Position numbers and translations under genes: made by a program | The notes under the pieces: model-generated | Seen by the model: only the letters and a program-made list of their open reading frames with translations | Databases searched by the model: none | What the model was told of the DNA's origin: nothing | Origin: Candidatus Bathyarchaeota archaeon | GTDB taxonomy: Archaea > Thermoproteota > Bathyarchaeia > 40CM-2-53-6 > FEN-987 | Reading direction: 5' to 3' | Length of the DNA stretch: 6,488 nucleotides | Assembly (NCBI GenBank): GCA_003152955.1 | Contig: PMBQ01000051.1 | Location: 1-6,488 of the forward strand | Shown: one piece after another, positions 1 through 5,978 of the stretch | Layout of the letters: every line of letters starts with the position of its first letter | Numbering within the stretch: position 1 is the first letter of the stretch

Positions 1-38
1 GCGGGATTTGAACCCGCGACCCCTTGCACCCCAACCAA
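1..38 (-). repeat. Left direct repeat: 3' fragment of tRNA-Pro (attachment-site half)
   Basis: On the minus strand this stretch reads as the 3' half of a tRNA: anticodon loop with GGG, anticodon-stem 3' strand GCAAG, variable loop GGGTC, and a T-arm with canonical loop TTCAAAT. It aligns with 6388-6425 over 38 bp with two mismatches (positions 12 and 35). Identity stops in the 5' strand of the anticodon stem, and what follows (39 onward) is not tRNA, so only a 3' fragment is present. The window begins at the T-stem, so the acceptor strand cannot be seen. A 3' tRNA fragment in the same orientation as a complete copy elsewhere is the known product of tyrosine-recombinase integration into a tRNA gene. 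I infer that this is the displaced end of the target gene. Confidence 0.8.
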
Positions 39-348
39 ACACCCCACTCACAATATCAATTTTTCCAAATGATTCGGGCAACTTTTGGGGCTAGCTTCTC
101 AAAAAAACGTGCGACCAGTTAGCAATCGTTAGCAGATTCTCTTTTGCTAGCGGCACGTTTCTGACGTTCATTCGACCGCGCCCGAGCCTGCAACACGTCA
201 GAAACAATTTGACATTTTATCTTATGGCGCTGCAAATGATTTCGTTCGTTGCTCTTGCCAAGTTAAGCAACGATGGAGTGTGAAGCAAGCCAGAGTGACA
301 CGATACAGATGGGCTGCGATCTTTTGGGTGGTATCTTACTTCAGCCAA
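39..348. other. Non-coding left end of the island, inverted repeats only
   Basis: No coding frame of credible length or codon character is seen on either strand. The stretch holds three inverted repeats: 105-112 with 153-160 (AAACGTGC/GCACGTTT), 157-167 with 195-205 (GTTTCTGACGT/ACGTCAGAAAC, 11 bp perfect, 27-nt spacer), and 246-253 with 266-273 (TCGTTGCT/AGCAACGA, 12-nt loop). The first two share bases 157-160 and so cannot form fully together. GCTAGC occurs at 90-95 and 146-151, and GTTAGC at 118-123 and 128-133. No integrase, transposase or toxin-antitoxin remnant is recognisable. Confidence 0.6.
101..160 (-). terminator. Possible intrinsic terminator after acr3
   Basis: Read on the minus strand, an 8-bp stem (AAACGTGC paired with GCACGTTT) is followed by a run of seven T residues (A-run at 101-107 on the plus strand). 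It lies about 190 bp downstream of the acr3 stop and is the only T-tract hairpin between the operon and the left repeat. The loop is about 40 nt and part of the T-tract is inside the stem, so this is a weak candidate. Confidence 0.35.
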
Positions 349-1398
349 TCAGGTCTCCAGTTGGAAGTAACGCTTTCTAAACCACAAGGAAACGTTGACT
401 AGGCTTATGAGCACAGGCACTTCCACGAGTGGTCCTATAACTGTTGCAAACGCAACACCTGAACCTATTCCGAACACAGCTATAGCAACTGCGATTGCGA
501 GTTCGAAGTTATTACTCGCAGCCGTAAATGACAGTGTCGCTGATTTTGCATAATCCGCGCCGAATTTCCTGGCCAGATAGAACGAAATAAAAAACATCAC
601 AACAAAATACACCACAAGAGGAATTGCCACTCGTAAAACGTCGAGCGGTATTTTCACGATATATTCACCCTTCAAAGAGAACATGACAAAAATTGTGAAG
701 AGGAGGGCGACCAGCGTGATGGGGGATATCTTTGGAATGAAGCGTCGCTCATACCATTCCTTTCCTTTCAGCCGCAGCATCGTAAACCTGGTGATGATCC
801 CCGCAATGAATGGGATCCCTAGGTAGACAAAGACGCTCTTAGCGATCTGCCCAATCGTAATATCAACAGCGAATGTCTGGATGCCGAGCCATGAAGGGAA
901 AACAGTCAGGAACACGTACGCATACACGGAAAAGAACAACACTTGGAAGATCGAGTTGAAAGCAACGAGTCCTGCTGCGTATTCTGTATCTCCTTTTGCC
1001 AGCTCGTTCCAGACGATCACCATTGCGATGCAGCGTGCGAGCCCAATAATGATGAGCCCCGCCATGTACTCTGGGTAGCCTCGGAGAAAAATAATCGCCA
1101 GAATAAACATGAACGCCGGTCCGATGAACCAGTTCTGGACAAGTGACAGCAGTAGAACTTTCGTGTTCCGAAAGACGTCGCCGAGTTCTTCATATCTGAC
1201 TTTGGCTAGCGGCGGATACATCATCAGGATCAATCCAACGGCGATCGGTATGTTCGTCGTGCCACTCTGGAATGAGTTCCAGAAATTCACCATGCCGGGG
1301 AAGGCATAGCCGGCAAGAACACCGCAAGCCATTGCGAGGAATATCCAGAGCGTCAGAAAACGGTCGAGGAAGGACAAGCTTTTCAACTGAGTGGGCAT
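349..1398 (-). CDS. acr3: ACR3-family arsenite efflux permease
   Basis: A 349-aa polytopic inner-membrane protein with about ten hydrophobic segments (roughly residues 15-33, 48-62, 80-103, 110-132, 138-165, 180-203, 225-241, 256-276, 287-310, 312-338), the usual length and topology of ACR3 in the bile/arsenite/riboflavin transporter superfamily. The family signature is visible: [15 protein letters not shown] at 120-134, with the conserved thiolate Cys123 shown in ACR3 proteins to be needed for As(III) transport, and [11 protein letters not shown] near 295-305 with the conserved Glu299. Established role: extrusion of As(OH)3 (and in some members Sb(III)) driven by the proton gradient. The ATG follows an AGAGG site and lies 10 bp after arsC, so the two are translationally linked. 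It is the last gene of the operon, in the usual arsC-acr3 pairing. The family assignment is firm; substrate beyond arsenite is not visible. Confidence 0.95.
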   Translation of the reverse strand: MPTQLKSLSFLDRFLTLWIFLAMACGVLAGYAFPGMVNFWNSFQSGTTNIPIAVGLILMMYPPLAKVRYEELGDVFRNTKVLLLSLVQNWFIGPAFMFILAIIFLRGYPEYMAGLIIIGLARCIAMVIVWNELAKGDTEYAAGLVAFNSIFQVLFFSVYAYVFLTVFPSWLGIQTFAVDITIGQIAKSVFVYLGIPFIAGIITRFTMLRLKGKEWYERRFIPKISPITLVALLFTIFVMFSLKGEYIVKIPLDVLRVAIPLVVYFVVMFFISFYLARKFGADYAKSATLSFTAASNNFELAIAVAIAVFGIGSGVAFATVIGPLVEVPVLISLVNVSLWFRKRYFQLET

Positions 1399-1408
1399 AA
1401 AACCTCTG

Positions 1409-1852
1409 TTACTCTTTTGTTGGATGAGCCAGTTCTCGCAACCATTCTTCGATTCGAGACTTGATCTGATCCCGAATGACCACAGCTTGTTTCAATTTCT
1501 CTTCATGAGATCCCTGTAATTTCGAAGGATCGGGAAAACTCCAATGCATGCGTTTGGTAACCCCTGGAAAGATCGGGCATCTTTCGCCGCTTGCTTCATC
1601 GCATACAGTAACCACATATGCAAAAAGACGGTTGCTCTTGTAGACGTCAAAGACACTCTGTGTCTTGTTCCTGGAGATATCGATATTGATCAATTTCATT
1701 GCGTCTACAACGAGAGGGTTCAAGACACCAGGTTCAAGTCCGGCACTTTCAGCTTCGTACCTTTCTCCGGCCAGTTGATTCAAGAAGGCTGCCGCCATCT
1801 GACTCCTGGCACTGTTGTGGACACAAACGAACAGAACTCGATCCTTCGTCAT
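1409..1852 (-). CDS. arsC: Arsenate reductase, low-molecular-weight phosphatase fold, thioredoxin-coupled class
   Basis: A 147-aa cytosolic enzyme reducing arsenate to arsenite for export by ACR3. The N-terminal P-loop [15 protein letters not shown] gives the CX5R active site (Cys10, Arg16). Two further cysteines, Cys84 (VVTVC) and Cys92 (ERCPIFP), occupy the places of the Cys82/Cys89 pair in the Staphylococcus pI258 enzyme, which forms a shuttle disulfide reduced by thioredoxin. HWSFPDP at 103-109 carries the conserved Asp108 of the phosphatase fold. Length and motif order match the family. The start is supported by AAGGAG five bases upstream. The gene follows the only sizeable gap of the operon (96 bp). 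Because this class needs thioredoxin, the small CxxC proteins encoded upstream are plausible reductants; that pairing is inference. Confidence 0.95.
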   Translation of the reverse strand: MTKDRVLFVCVHNSARSQMAAAFLNQLAGERYEAESAGLEPGVLNPLVVDAMKLINIDISRNKTQSVFDVYKSNRLFAYVVTVCDEASGERCPIFPGVTKRMHWSFPDPSKLQGSHEEKLKQAVVIRDQIKSRIEEWLRELAHPTKE

Positions 1853-1948
1853 AGATTCTCCTTATAGATTGTATGCCAAATGATTTGCTACAAATAATCA
1901 TTCAAACTCCATGAATGTGTTTACAGTGGGCAGACTGAGATGCTGCCT
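1853..1948 (-). other. 96-bp intergenic gap with an inverted repeat
   Basis: This is the longest gap inside the gene run. It contains an imperfect inverted repeat, AATGATTTG (1879-1887) with CAAATAATCATT (1891-1902), separated by three bases, just ahead of the arsC ribosome binding site. It lacks a T-tract typical of a terminator, and I cannot find a convincing -35/-10 pair. It could be a processing or regulatory hairpin between the redox block and arsC-acr3, or a scar of module joining. Confidence 0.35.
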
Positions 1949-2233
1949 TCATGCTTCATATTGCAGGCGCAATTCCCCCAGAGCCAGCATGAACTCTTCC
2001 ATAGCGGGAAAGCTGATAGCATGTTCAGCACATTCGTATTCGCAGGAGCTGCACCCAACAACATAATTGTATGGAGCCACCACCTTCGTCTCGGCGTTGT
2101 CCATTGCATAGCAGCCGTTCCTGCAATAATCTATGCACACGTTGCAGTTGGTGCAAAGATCTTTGTTGATCGTCGGAAACCAGGGGATTTTTTCTCTCGG
2201 GATGCCACCGTTGGGACTCATATTCATTTCCAT
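1949..2233 (-). CDS. Small 4Fe-4S dicluster-type ferredoxin
   Basis: A 94-aa soluble protein, presumably a cytosolic electron carrier. It has a clear CxxCxxCxxxC motif (Cys27, 30, 33, 37), an extra Cys41, and a second group CxxCxxxC (Cys61, 64, 68) followed by AISFP, the usual end of a ferredoxin domain. N-terminal IPWFPTINKDLC matches the entry to a short ferredoxin fold. From memory of related proteins, the second motif is usually preceded by NCVVGC; here the first of these cysteines is Tyr57 (NYVVGC), so the second cluster lacks one standard ligand unless Cys41 replaces it. The gene starts 13 bp after the CCGKP gene, with a poor ribosome binding site (AAAAGAA); Met3 or Met5 are alternative starts. 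Its redox partner is unknown. The context suggests it feeds electrons into the thiol relay or an arsenic-related reduction. Confidence 0.85.
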   Translation of the reverse strand: MEMNMSPNGGIPREKIPWFPTINKDLCTNCNVCIDYCRNGCYAMDNAETKVVAPYNYVVGCSSCEYECAEHAISFPAMEEFMLALGELRLQYEA

Positions 2234-2246
2234 TTCTTTTCGATGT

Positions 2247-2591
2247 TCAGCTTCCTTTGAGCCGGAACCATCTTCTCTGTGTATGTTCAGCCGCGGCAGC
2301 CGCCTCTACACGGGTGTTGACTTGACGATCACTGGACTCATTTTTCATATGCTCGACATATCGCCGGTATTCATTCAAGAGCGTCTTCTTGTAGTCACTC
2401 TCAGAACTCGTGGCCACATAGTTCCCAAACTTCCTTATCTGGTTCAAGAGGTCGCTCTTGATCTGCTCTTCATCCGTGATTCCGGTGACATAGACGTTAT
2501 GAAGCGATTCCTCCAAACCGAGGATGCCCGCTTCTGAACTACCGACCTTGATGATTGTCACGATTGGCTTACCGCAGCAAGAACCAGGCAT
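2247..2591 (-). CDS. CCGKP-motif small protein, function unknown, arsenic-operon associated
   Basis: I do not recognise a characterised function. From the chosen start it is 114 aa, begins MPGSCCGKP (adjacent Cys5-Cys6), continues as an alpha/beta-looking segment (VTIIKVGSSEAGILGLEE, then helical charged sequence to about residue 84) and ends in an alanine-rich, basic tail. Small proteins with a Cys-Cys-Gly start and a K-V-G-S/G-x-x-x-G-I-x-G-L-[DE] segment occur, to my recollection, beside permease/CcdA genes in similar operons. The start is set by AAGGAG eight bases before the ATG at 2591; another ATG at 2597 is only two bases from that site. A longer frame open to 2744 overlaps the upstream membrane gene and is unlikely to be used. 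The N-terminal cysteines could bind As(III) or another thiophilic metal; this is inference only. Confidence 0.75.
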   Translation of the reverse strand: MPGSCCGKPIVTIIKVGSSEAGILGLEESLHNVYVTGITDEEQIKSDLLNQIRKFGNYVATSSESDYKKTLLNEYRRYVEHMKNESSDRQVNTRVEAAAAAEHTQRRWFRLKGS

Positions 2592-2610
2592 CGACATTAC
2601 TCCTTCTTTG

Positions 2611-3309
2611 TCATGACGTGTAAATCGTATAGATCCCGCCAAGAATGACGAGCGCCCCGGCAACGCGCTTCGTCCACAGCACAGCATTCGATCTATTCGT
2701 CCAATCGAGATATGTCTGAACAGGTGAAGCCAGCCCACCCGCAACGACGATCACGCTGCAATGTCCGAGTCCGAAAGCCAAGAGAAGTCCTCCGGCTGCT
2801 GCAACATTCGTGTTTGAAATCTGGAAAACCACTCCGAGCACGGGCGCCATAAACGCAAATGTGCACGGACCGAGTGCGATCCCAAATACCAAACCAAGGA
2901 TGAAAGCGGACCAGACGAAGGACCGACTCTTACTGGTTTGCAGGCGAACTCCTGTATCCGGTAGCCGAATAACATCCATCAAATAGAGCCCCACAACAAC
3001 GAACACGATAGCGACTGCATATCTGCCGTAGAGGCCGACATCCCCCATCATGCGGCCTAGTGCTGCCGTTATTGCTCCGACTATTGCGATTGTCAAAAGT
3101 ATGCCGAGGGCGAATACAAATGAGAGAAGAATGGCTCTTGAAGTCTTCTTCTCTTTTGTAGACGTAAGATATCCGATGATTAGGGGAATACTTGAGAGAT
3201 GGCAAGGACTGAGCAGAATACTCGCAATGCCCCAGGCAACCGAAGCGAGAAGCGCCAGCCCAAAATTCCCATAGAGTGCTTCCGTCAGAGCGGTGAGTAA
3301 GGAATCCAT
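2611..3309 (-). CDS. ccdA: CcdA/DsbD-like transmembrane thiol-disulfide carrier
   Basis: A 232-aa inner-membrane protein with about six transmembrane helices (near residues 17-35, 58-80, 96-113, 133-155, 168-190, 215-230), the normal size for CcdA. Its two redox cysteines sit in the expected places: Cys36 in helix 1 (LLSPCHLSSIP) and Cys149 in helix 4 (GIALGPCTFAF). There is an extra Cys184 in LGHCS. Family knowledge: CcdA and the DsbD core take electrons from a cytosolic thioredoxin and pass them to extracytoplasmic thioredoxin-like proteins. It starts two bases after the stop of the secreted CIPC thioredoxin, its obvious partner, and is followed 19 bp later by the CCGKP gene. No cytochrome c gene is nearby, so a role in arsenic-linked redox rather than cytochrome maturation is inferred. 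The symbol reflects the family, not a proven orthologue. Confidence 0.88.
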   Translation of the reverse strand: MDSLLTALTEALYGNFGLALLASVAWGIASILLSPCHLSSIPLIIGYLTSTKEKKTSRAILLSFVFALGILLTIAIVGAITAALGRMMGDVGLYGRYAVAIVFVVVGLYLMDVIRLPDTGVRLQTSKSRSFVWSAFILGLVFGIALGPCTFAFMAPVLGVVFQISNTNVAAAGGLLLAFGLGHCSVIVVAGGLASPVQTYLDWTNRSNAVLWTKRVAGALVILGGIYTIYTS

Positions 3310-3311
3310 GC

Positions 3312-3746
3312 CTAACTGTTCCCGGTCGTCTTAGGTTTCAAACCCTTCGATCGGAGGAATGCATCAATCTCCTTTTCCGGGAAGAAGCCTTCGTGACGCA
3401 TGAGTTCTTTTCCTTTTGCATCGAGGAACACCTGCGTAGGTATCAATCGAATATTGTATTGCTGCCCATAATGCTCCTCTTCTTTCGTCCGCACATCGTA
3501 GAACACCACTTTGATTTGAGCACCATATTTGCTTTCAACTGCCTTCATTATCGGCTGCATGGCCTTGCACGGAATACAAGTTACCGACCCAAGTTCTACA
3601 AATGTCATAAGTGGCTTAGCTGCCACAGCGACTGTGTCTTTCTTGGCGACAGGGACCTGATTCTTTGTTGTCTTCTTCGATTGAGCCGGTGCCATCATTC
3701 CAAGTATAATACTAAACAGAAGTACCCATTTGAGTAGCCTGCTCAT
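3312..3746 (-). CDS. Secreted/membrane-anchored thioredoxin-family protein (CIPC)
   Basis: A 144-aa protein with an N-terminal export signal: Arg4 and Lys6, a hydrophobic core at about 7-18, then APAQS, which would permit signal-peptidase cleavage after Ala21. A lysine-rich linker (about 24-45) leads into a thioredoxin domain with the active site CIPC at 57-60 and the cis-proline in LIPTQVF (Pro103). There is no lipobox. It should act outside the cytoplasmic membrane. Its ATG overlaps the stop of the preceding mini-thioredoxin by four bases (ATGA), and its own stop is two bases from the CcdA start, so expression of the three is tightly coupled. The likely role is to receive electrons from the CcdA protein and reduce disulfides or arsenicals outside the membrane. 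The final substrate cannot be read from the sequence. Confidence 0.88.
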   Translation of the reverse strand: MSRLLKWVLLFSIILGMMAPAQSKKTTKNQVPVAKKDTVAVAAKPLMTFVELGSVTCIPCKAMQPIMKAVESKYGAQIKVVFYDVRTKEEEHYGQQYNIRLIPTQVFLDAKGKELMRHEGFFPEKEIDAFLRSKGLKPKTTGNS

Positions 3747-3988
3747 AAGGACGTTCCTTCCATCCAGGCCAGTAGCTGTTCATCCTTTGGAATGGAGCCA
3801 ACGCTTTTTACTACGCCATTAACAACTAGCCCAGGAGTCATCATGATCCCATACTTCATGATCTCCTGCAAATCAGACACCTTCTCTATTTCAATCGGCA
3901 ACTTGTGCTGTTCGGCCAACTGCCGCACACGTTGCTCGAGCGTTTTGCATTTACTACAACCCGAACCAAGGATCTTGACTGACATCAT
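3743..3988 (-). CDS. 81-aa thioredoxin-fold CxxC protein (TM0996/MTH895-like), copy 2
   Basis: A minimal cytosolic thioredoxin/glutaredoxin-like protein without signal peptide. GSGCSKCKT places the redox pair at Cys11 and Cys14, and MTPGLVV gives the cis-proline Pro52, the layout of the small redox-active disulfide proteins TM0996/MTH895. It is paralogous to the 81-aa protein at 5347-5592, sharing the GSGC..CKTLE, EKV, YGIM and TPGLV blocks. Of the two adjacent ATG codons the first is favoured by AAAGG seven bases upstream. It begins three bases after the CPNH protein and overlaps the secreted thioredoxin by ATGA. Sitting directly before the secreted thioredoxin and CcdA, it is the best candidate for the cytosolic electron donor to CcdA, or for ArsC reduction; both are inferred. 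Confidence 0.9.
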   Translation of the reverse strand: MMSVKILGSGCSKCKTLEQRVRQLAEQHKLPIEIEKVSDLQEIMKYGIMMTPGLVVNGVVKSVGSIPKDEQLLAWMEGTSL

Positions 3989-3991
3989 AGT

Positions 3992-4309
3992 TCAACCTTT
4001 CGCGTATTCAGCTTCAATTTTCGCTCGAATGAATTCCGCTTGTGGGATTCCATTGGGATAGAATCTGCATGCAAGAGTTGGCATACTGGGAGGAGGCATC
4101 TCTTCCAGATCTGCACCATTGATCAAGAGGGTTGGCGAACCTCTGAACTGTGTCTTAGTGGCGGTCTCCTCATCCACACCAGGTATTTCAATGACCTGTA
4201 CCGCGCTCTCCATCCCTTGAATTGCCCGAGCCAGGTGCTCTCTCATTTTTCCATGGTTTGGACATCCATCGAAGTACTGCAATTCCAGAATTACCTTTTT
4301 CGATTGCAT
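3992..4309 (-). CDS. 105-aa thioredoxin-like protein with CPNH motif (DF-family type)
   Basis: A small soluble protein starting with beta-strand sequence ILELQYFDGCPNH; Cys16 heads a CPNH motif where thioredoxins have CxxC, so there is a single active-site cysteine. FRGSPTLLING (56-65) supplies the cis-proline Pro59 and the following strand, and Cys81 lies in LACRFYPNG. From memory this matches a family of thioredoxin-like proteins with FDGCPN near the N terminus, some members of which carry selenocysteine; here an ordinary Cys codon is used. Similar proteins occur in mercury and arsenic loci. It is placed 12 bp after the permease and three bases before the second mini-thioredoxin. Function is unproven; one cysteine at the motif suggests metal(loid) binding or mixed-disulfide chemistry rather than dithiol exchange. 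Confidence 0.82.
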   Translation of the reverse strand: MQSKKVILELQYFDGCPNHGKMREHLARAIQGMESAVQVIEIPGVDEETATKTQFRGSPTLLINGADLEEMPPPSMPTLACRFYPNGIPQAEFIRAKIEAEYAKG

Positions 4310-4321
4310 CCTCGCAATTTC

Positions 4322-5347
4322 CTAATAGACAGCATTGAATATGTAACCAACAATGATGATGCCGGTAGCGACAATTCCAACAAAAATGAATATCAGTCGC
4401 AGCTTCAGAACTTTCCTCAGAATGATTGTTTCAGGAAGTGAAAGACCAATCACACTCATCATAAAAGCAAGCACCGTGCCGAGTGAAGCTCCCTTCTCTA
4501 ACAATGCCTGCACAACCGGGATTATTCCCGCTGCATTGGAATACATCGGAACACCTATGAGAACAGCGACCGGAACCGACCACCAGGCACCTTTGCCCAT
4601 GATCCCCGCCATGAAGTTCTCGGGAACGTATCCGTGTATACCTGCACCCACCGCAATTCCTATGACAATATATATCCAGACCTTCGAGACAATTTCACGA
4701 ACAGCGTCCACACCGGCAGAAATTCTCTGAGCAAATTGAATTTTATCTTCCCCCATCTCCAAATGTCCGGCTTTCACTTCGTATACCCACGGTTCGACAT
4801 GCTTTTCCAGTTTCAGGATGCCAATGATGTAGCCGGAAACCATCGCAATGATCAGACCTGTCGACATATAGAGAAGAGCTGTCTGCCATCCGAACAGGCC
4901 AAAGAGCAGAACCAAGGCGACTTCGTTGATCATCGGAGCTGCGATAAGGAATGAGAACGTAACTCCAAGAGGAATGCCGCTTTCCACAAATCCAAGAAAC
5001 AGCGGAATTGCCGAGCAAGAACAGAAGGGTGTTACCACGCCAAGCAAGCTAGCCAGGACATTGCCGGCAAAGAGTTTCTTGCCTCCAAGCATTTTCCGTG
5101 TTCGCTCGGGAGAGAAATAGCTGCGGATAATACCCACAATGAAAACTATCAGTGTGAGAAGCAGGAGGACTTTGGGGACTTCAAAAATGAAGAACCGGAG
5201 CGCTTCGGTGAATCGCTCTCCTTGCATGAGACCAGACAAGGCGACGAGGCCATCCGCAATATGCTGAAGTATCAGATAGAGGAATATCCAGACGGGCAAG
5301 AGAGCAATTGCCGCTCCTAGCGGGTGCTTGGCAAAAATCTCCTTCAT
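4322..5347 (-). CDS. arsP: ArsP/YraQ-type permease (DUF318, COG0701)
   Basis: A 341-aa inner-membrane permease with eight or nine hydrophobic segments. From the GTG-initiated reading described below, the signature TPFCSCSAIPLFLGF lies at about 107-121 (Cys110, Cys112), followed by GIPLG and the APMINEVALVLLFGLFG stretch. The second half has GVPMYSNAAGIIPV and LSLPETI, typical of the DUF318 permease family. Members named ArsP export trivalent organoarsenicals such as methylarsenite and roxarsone(III); other members have unknown substrates. It is directly preceded by an 81-aa mini-thioredoxin, a common pairing in arsR-linked loci. The start is ambiguous: the ATG at 5347 shares one base with the upstream TGA, while a GTG at 5350 overlaps it by four; neither has a strong ribosome binding site, so coupling to the upstream gene is likely. 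No arsenic methyltransferase (arsM) or C-As lyase (arsI) is in the window, so the organoarsenical role remains an inference. Confidence 0.88.
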   Translation of the reverse strand: MKEIFAKHPLGAAIALLPVWIFLYLILQHIADGLVALSGLMQGERFTEALRFFIFEVPKVLLLLTLIVFIVGIIRSYFSPERTRKMLGGKKLFAGNVLASLLGVVTPFCSCSAIPLFLGFVESGIPLGVTFSFLIAAPMINEVALVLLFGLFGWQTALLYMSTGLIIAMVSGYIIGILKLEKHVEPWVYEVKAGHLEMGEDKIQFAQRISAGVDAVREIVSKVWIYIVIGIAVGAGIHGYVPENFMAGIMGKGAWWSVPVAVLIGVPMYSNAAGIIPVVQALLEKGASLGTVLAFMMSVIGLSLPETIILRKVLKLRLIFIFVGIVATGIIIVGYIFNAVY

Positions 5348-5592
5348 CACGCACTCTGATGGGAAAGGAGCAGCTCTTTGATCTTCTCTACAGTTGGCAC
5401 CACTCCAGATATGGCGACCTTTTCATCGATCACTAATCCCGGCGTTCTCATGATTCCGTAGGATGCGATCTTCTGATAATCCTCCACCTTCTCAACCGAA
5501 GCCTGGATGTTCAATTCCTGCACAGCTTCCAGCGTTCGCCGTTCCAGCGTCTTGCAGTTTGCACAGCCCGAACCCAATACTTTGATTTGCAT
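5347..5592 (-). CDS. 81-aa thioredoxin-fold CxxC protein (TM0996/MTH895-like), copy 1
   Basis: A minimal cytosolic redox protein with GSGCANCKT (Cys10, Cys13) and cis-proline Pro51 in RTPGLVID. It aligns over its whole length with the 81-aa product of 3743-3988, but the two have diverged outside the motif blocks, so this is an old duplication or separate recruitment rather than a recent copy. It starts 22 bp after arsR with a good purine-rich site (GGGAG, five bases before ATG), and its stop overlaps the permease start. In known loci such proteins sit beside DUF318 permeases; a role in delivering or reducing the permease substrate, or in reducing ArsC, is inferred. Confidence 0.9.
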   Translation of the reverse strand: MQIKVLGSGCANCKTLERRTLEAVQELNIQASVEKVEDYQKIASYGIMRTPGLVIDEKVAISGVVPTVEKIKELLLSHQSA

Positions 5593-5614
5593 ATCCTCTC
5601 CCTTTCATTGGCTC

Positions 5615-5962
5615 TCATATGCCACAAATCTTGTTTCTGTCAACTGAGCGAACCTTCTTGGCGTCATTCGTTACCTGCTCATCATCGGTCAACGAATTCT
5701 TAATTGAGCTGAGTATTGAACGAATGAAGGGGTTCTTTGAACGGGCATTGAGCCGGTAGTTCACCCACTTTCCATCCTTGAAGTCCGTAATGAGATCGGC
5801 GTTGCAGAGGATAGACAGGTGCTTGGAAACCGTGGAATTCGACAGGTCAAGAACCTCCCTTGCCTCGCAAACGCATAGGTCCCGTTTCTCCAGCATCTTG
5901 ATGATGCGGATGCGGTTCTTGTCACCCAACGCCTTAAACACGTTTACTTCGTCACGTTTCAT
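5615..5962 (-). CDS. arsR: ArsR-family As(III)-responsive repressor
   Basis: A 115-aa winged-helix regulator and first gene of the operon. FKALGDKNRIRIIKMLE (9-25) opens the fold. DLCVCEARE (28-36) carries the As(III)-sensing pair Cys30/Cys32 of the ELCVCDL-type site, but position 35, where E. coli ArsR-like proteins have a third Cys in DLC, is Arg. Recognition helix: LSNSTVSKHLSIL (40-52); wing: DGKWVNYRL (63-71). Further cysteines are Cys53 and Cys113, the latter in a C-terminal NKICGI tail that might supply a third arsenic ligand. Without inducer it should repress the promoter at 5994-6022; As(III) releases it. AAGGAG seven bases upstream fixes the ATG. Confidence 0.95.
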   Translation of the reverse strand: MKRDEVNVFKALGDKNRIRIIKMLEKRDLCVCEAREVLDLSNSTVSKHLSILCNADLITDFKDGKWVNYRLNARSKNPFIRSILSSIKNSLTDDEQVTNDAKKVRSVDRNKICGI

Positions 5963-5969
5963 TTCGTTA

Positions 5970-5975
5970 CTCCTT
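5970..5975 (-). promoter_or_regulatory. arsR ribosome binding site AAGGAG
   Basis: A consensus AAGGAG lies seven bases before the ATG at 5962 and settles the arsR start. It lies just inside the expected leader, downstream of the operator. Confidence 0.75.
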
Positions 5976-5978
5976 CAG

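Noticed and set aside
1861..1920. Internal promoter for arsC-acr3
   Set aside because: TATAAG and TACAAT look like -10 boxes, but no -35 sequence lies 16-18 bp upstream and TATAAG abuts the ribosome binding site.
1921..2109. 62-aa minus-strand frame overlapping the ferredoxin
   Set aside because: It lies in another frame of the ferredoxin, whose cysteine motifs prove the coding frame; composition is Trp/Arg-rich shadow type.
2133..2537. 134-aa plus-strand frame opposite the CCGKP and ferredoxin genes
   Set aside because: Antisense to two genes with clear motifs and ribosome binding sites; no recognisable fold or start signal of its own.
2592..2744. N-terminal extension of the CCGKP gene to 2744
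   Set aside because: It would overlap the CcdA gene by about 134 bp, has unrelated composition, and a well-placed AAGGAG supports the start at 2591.
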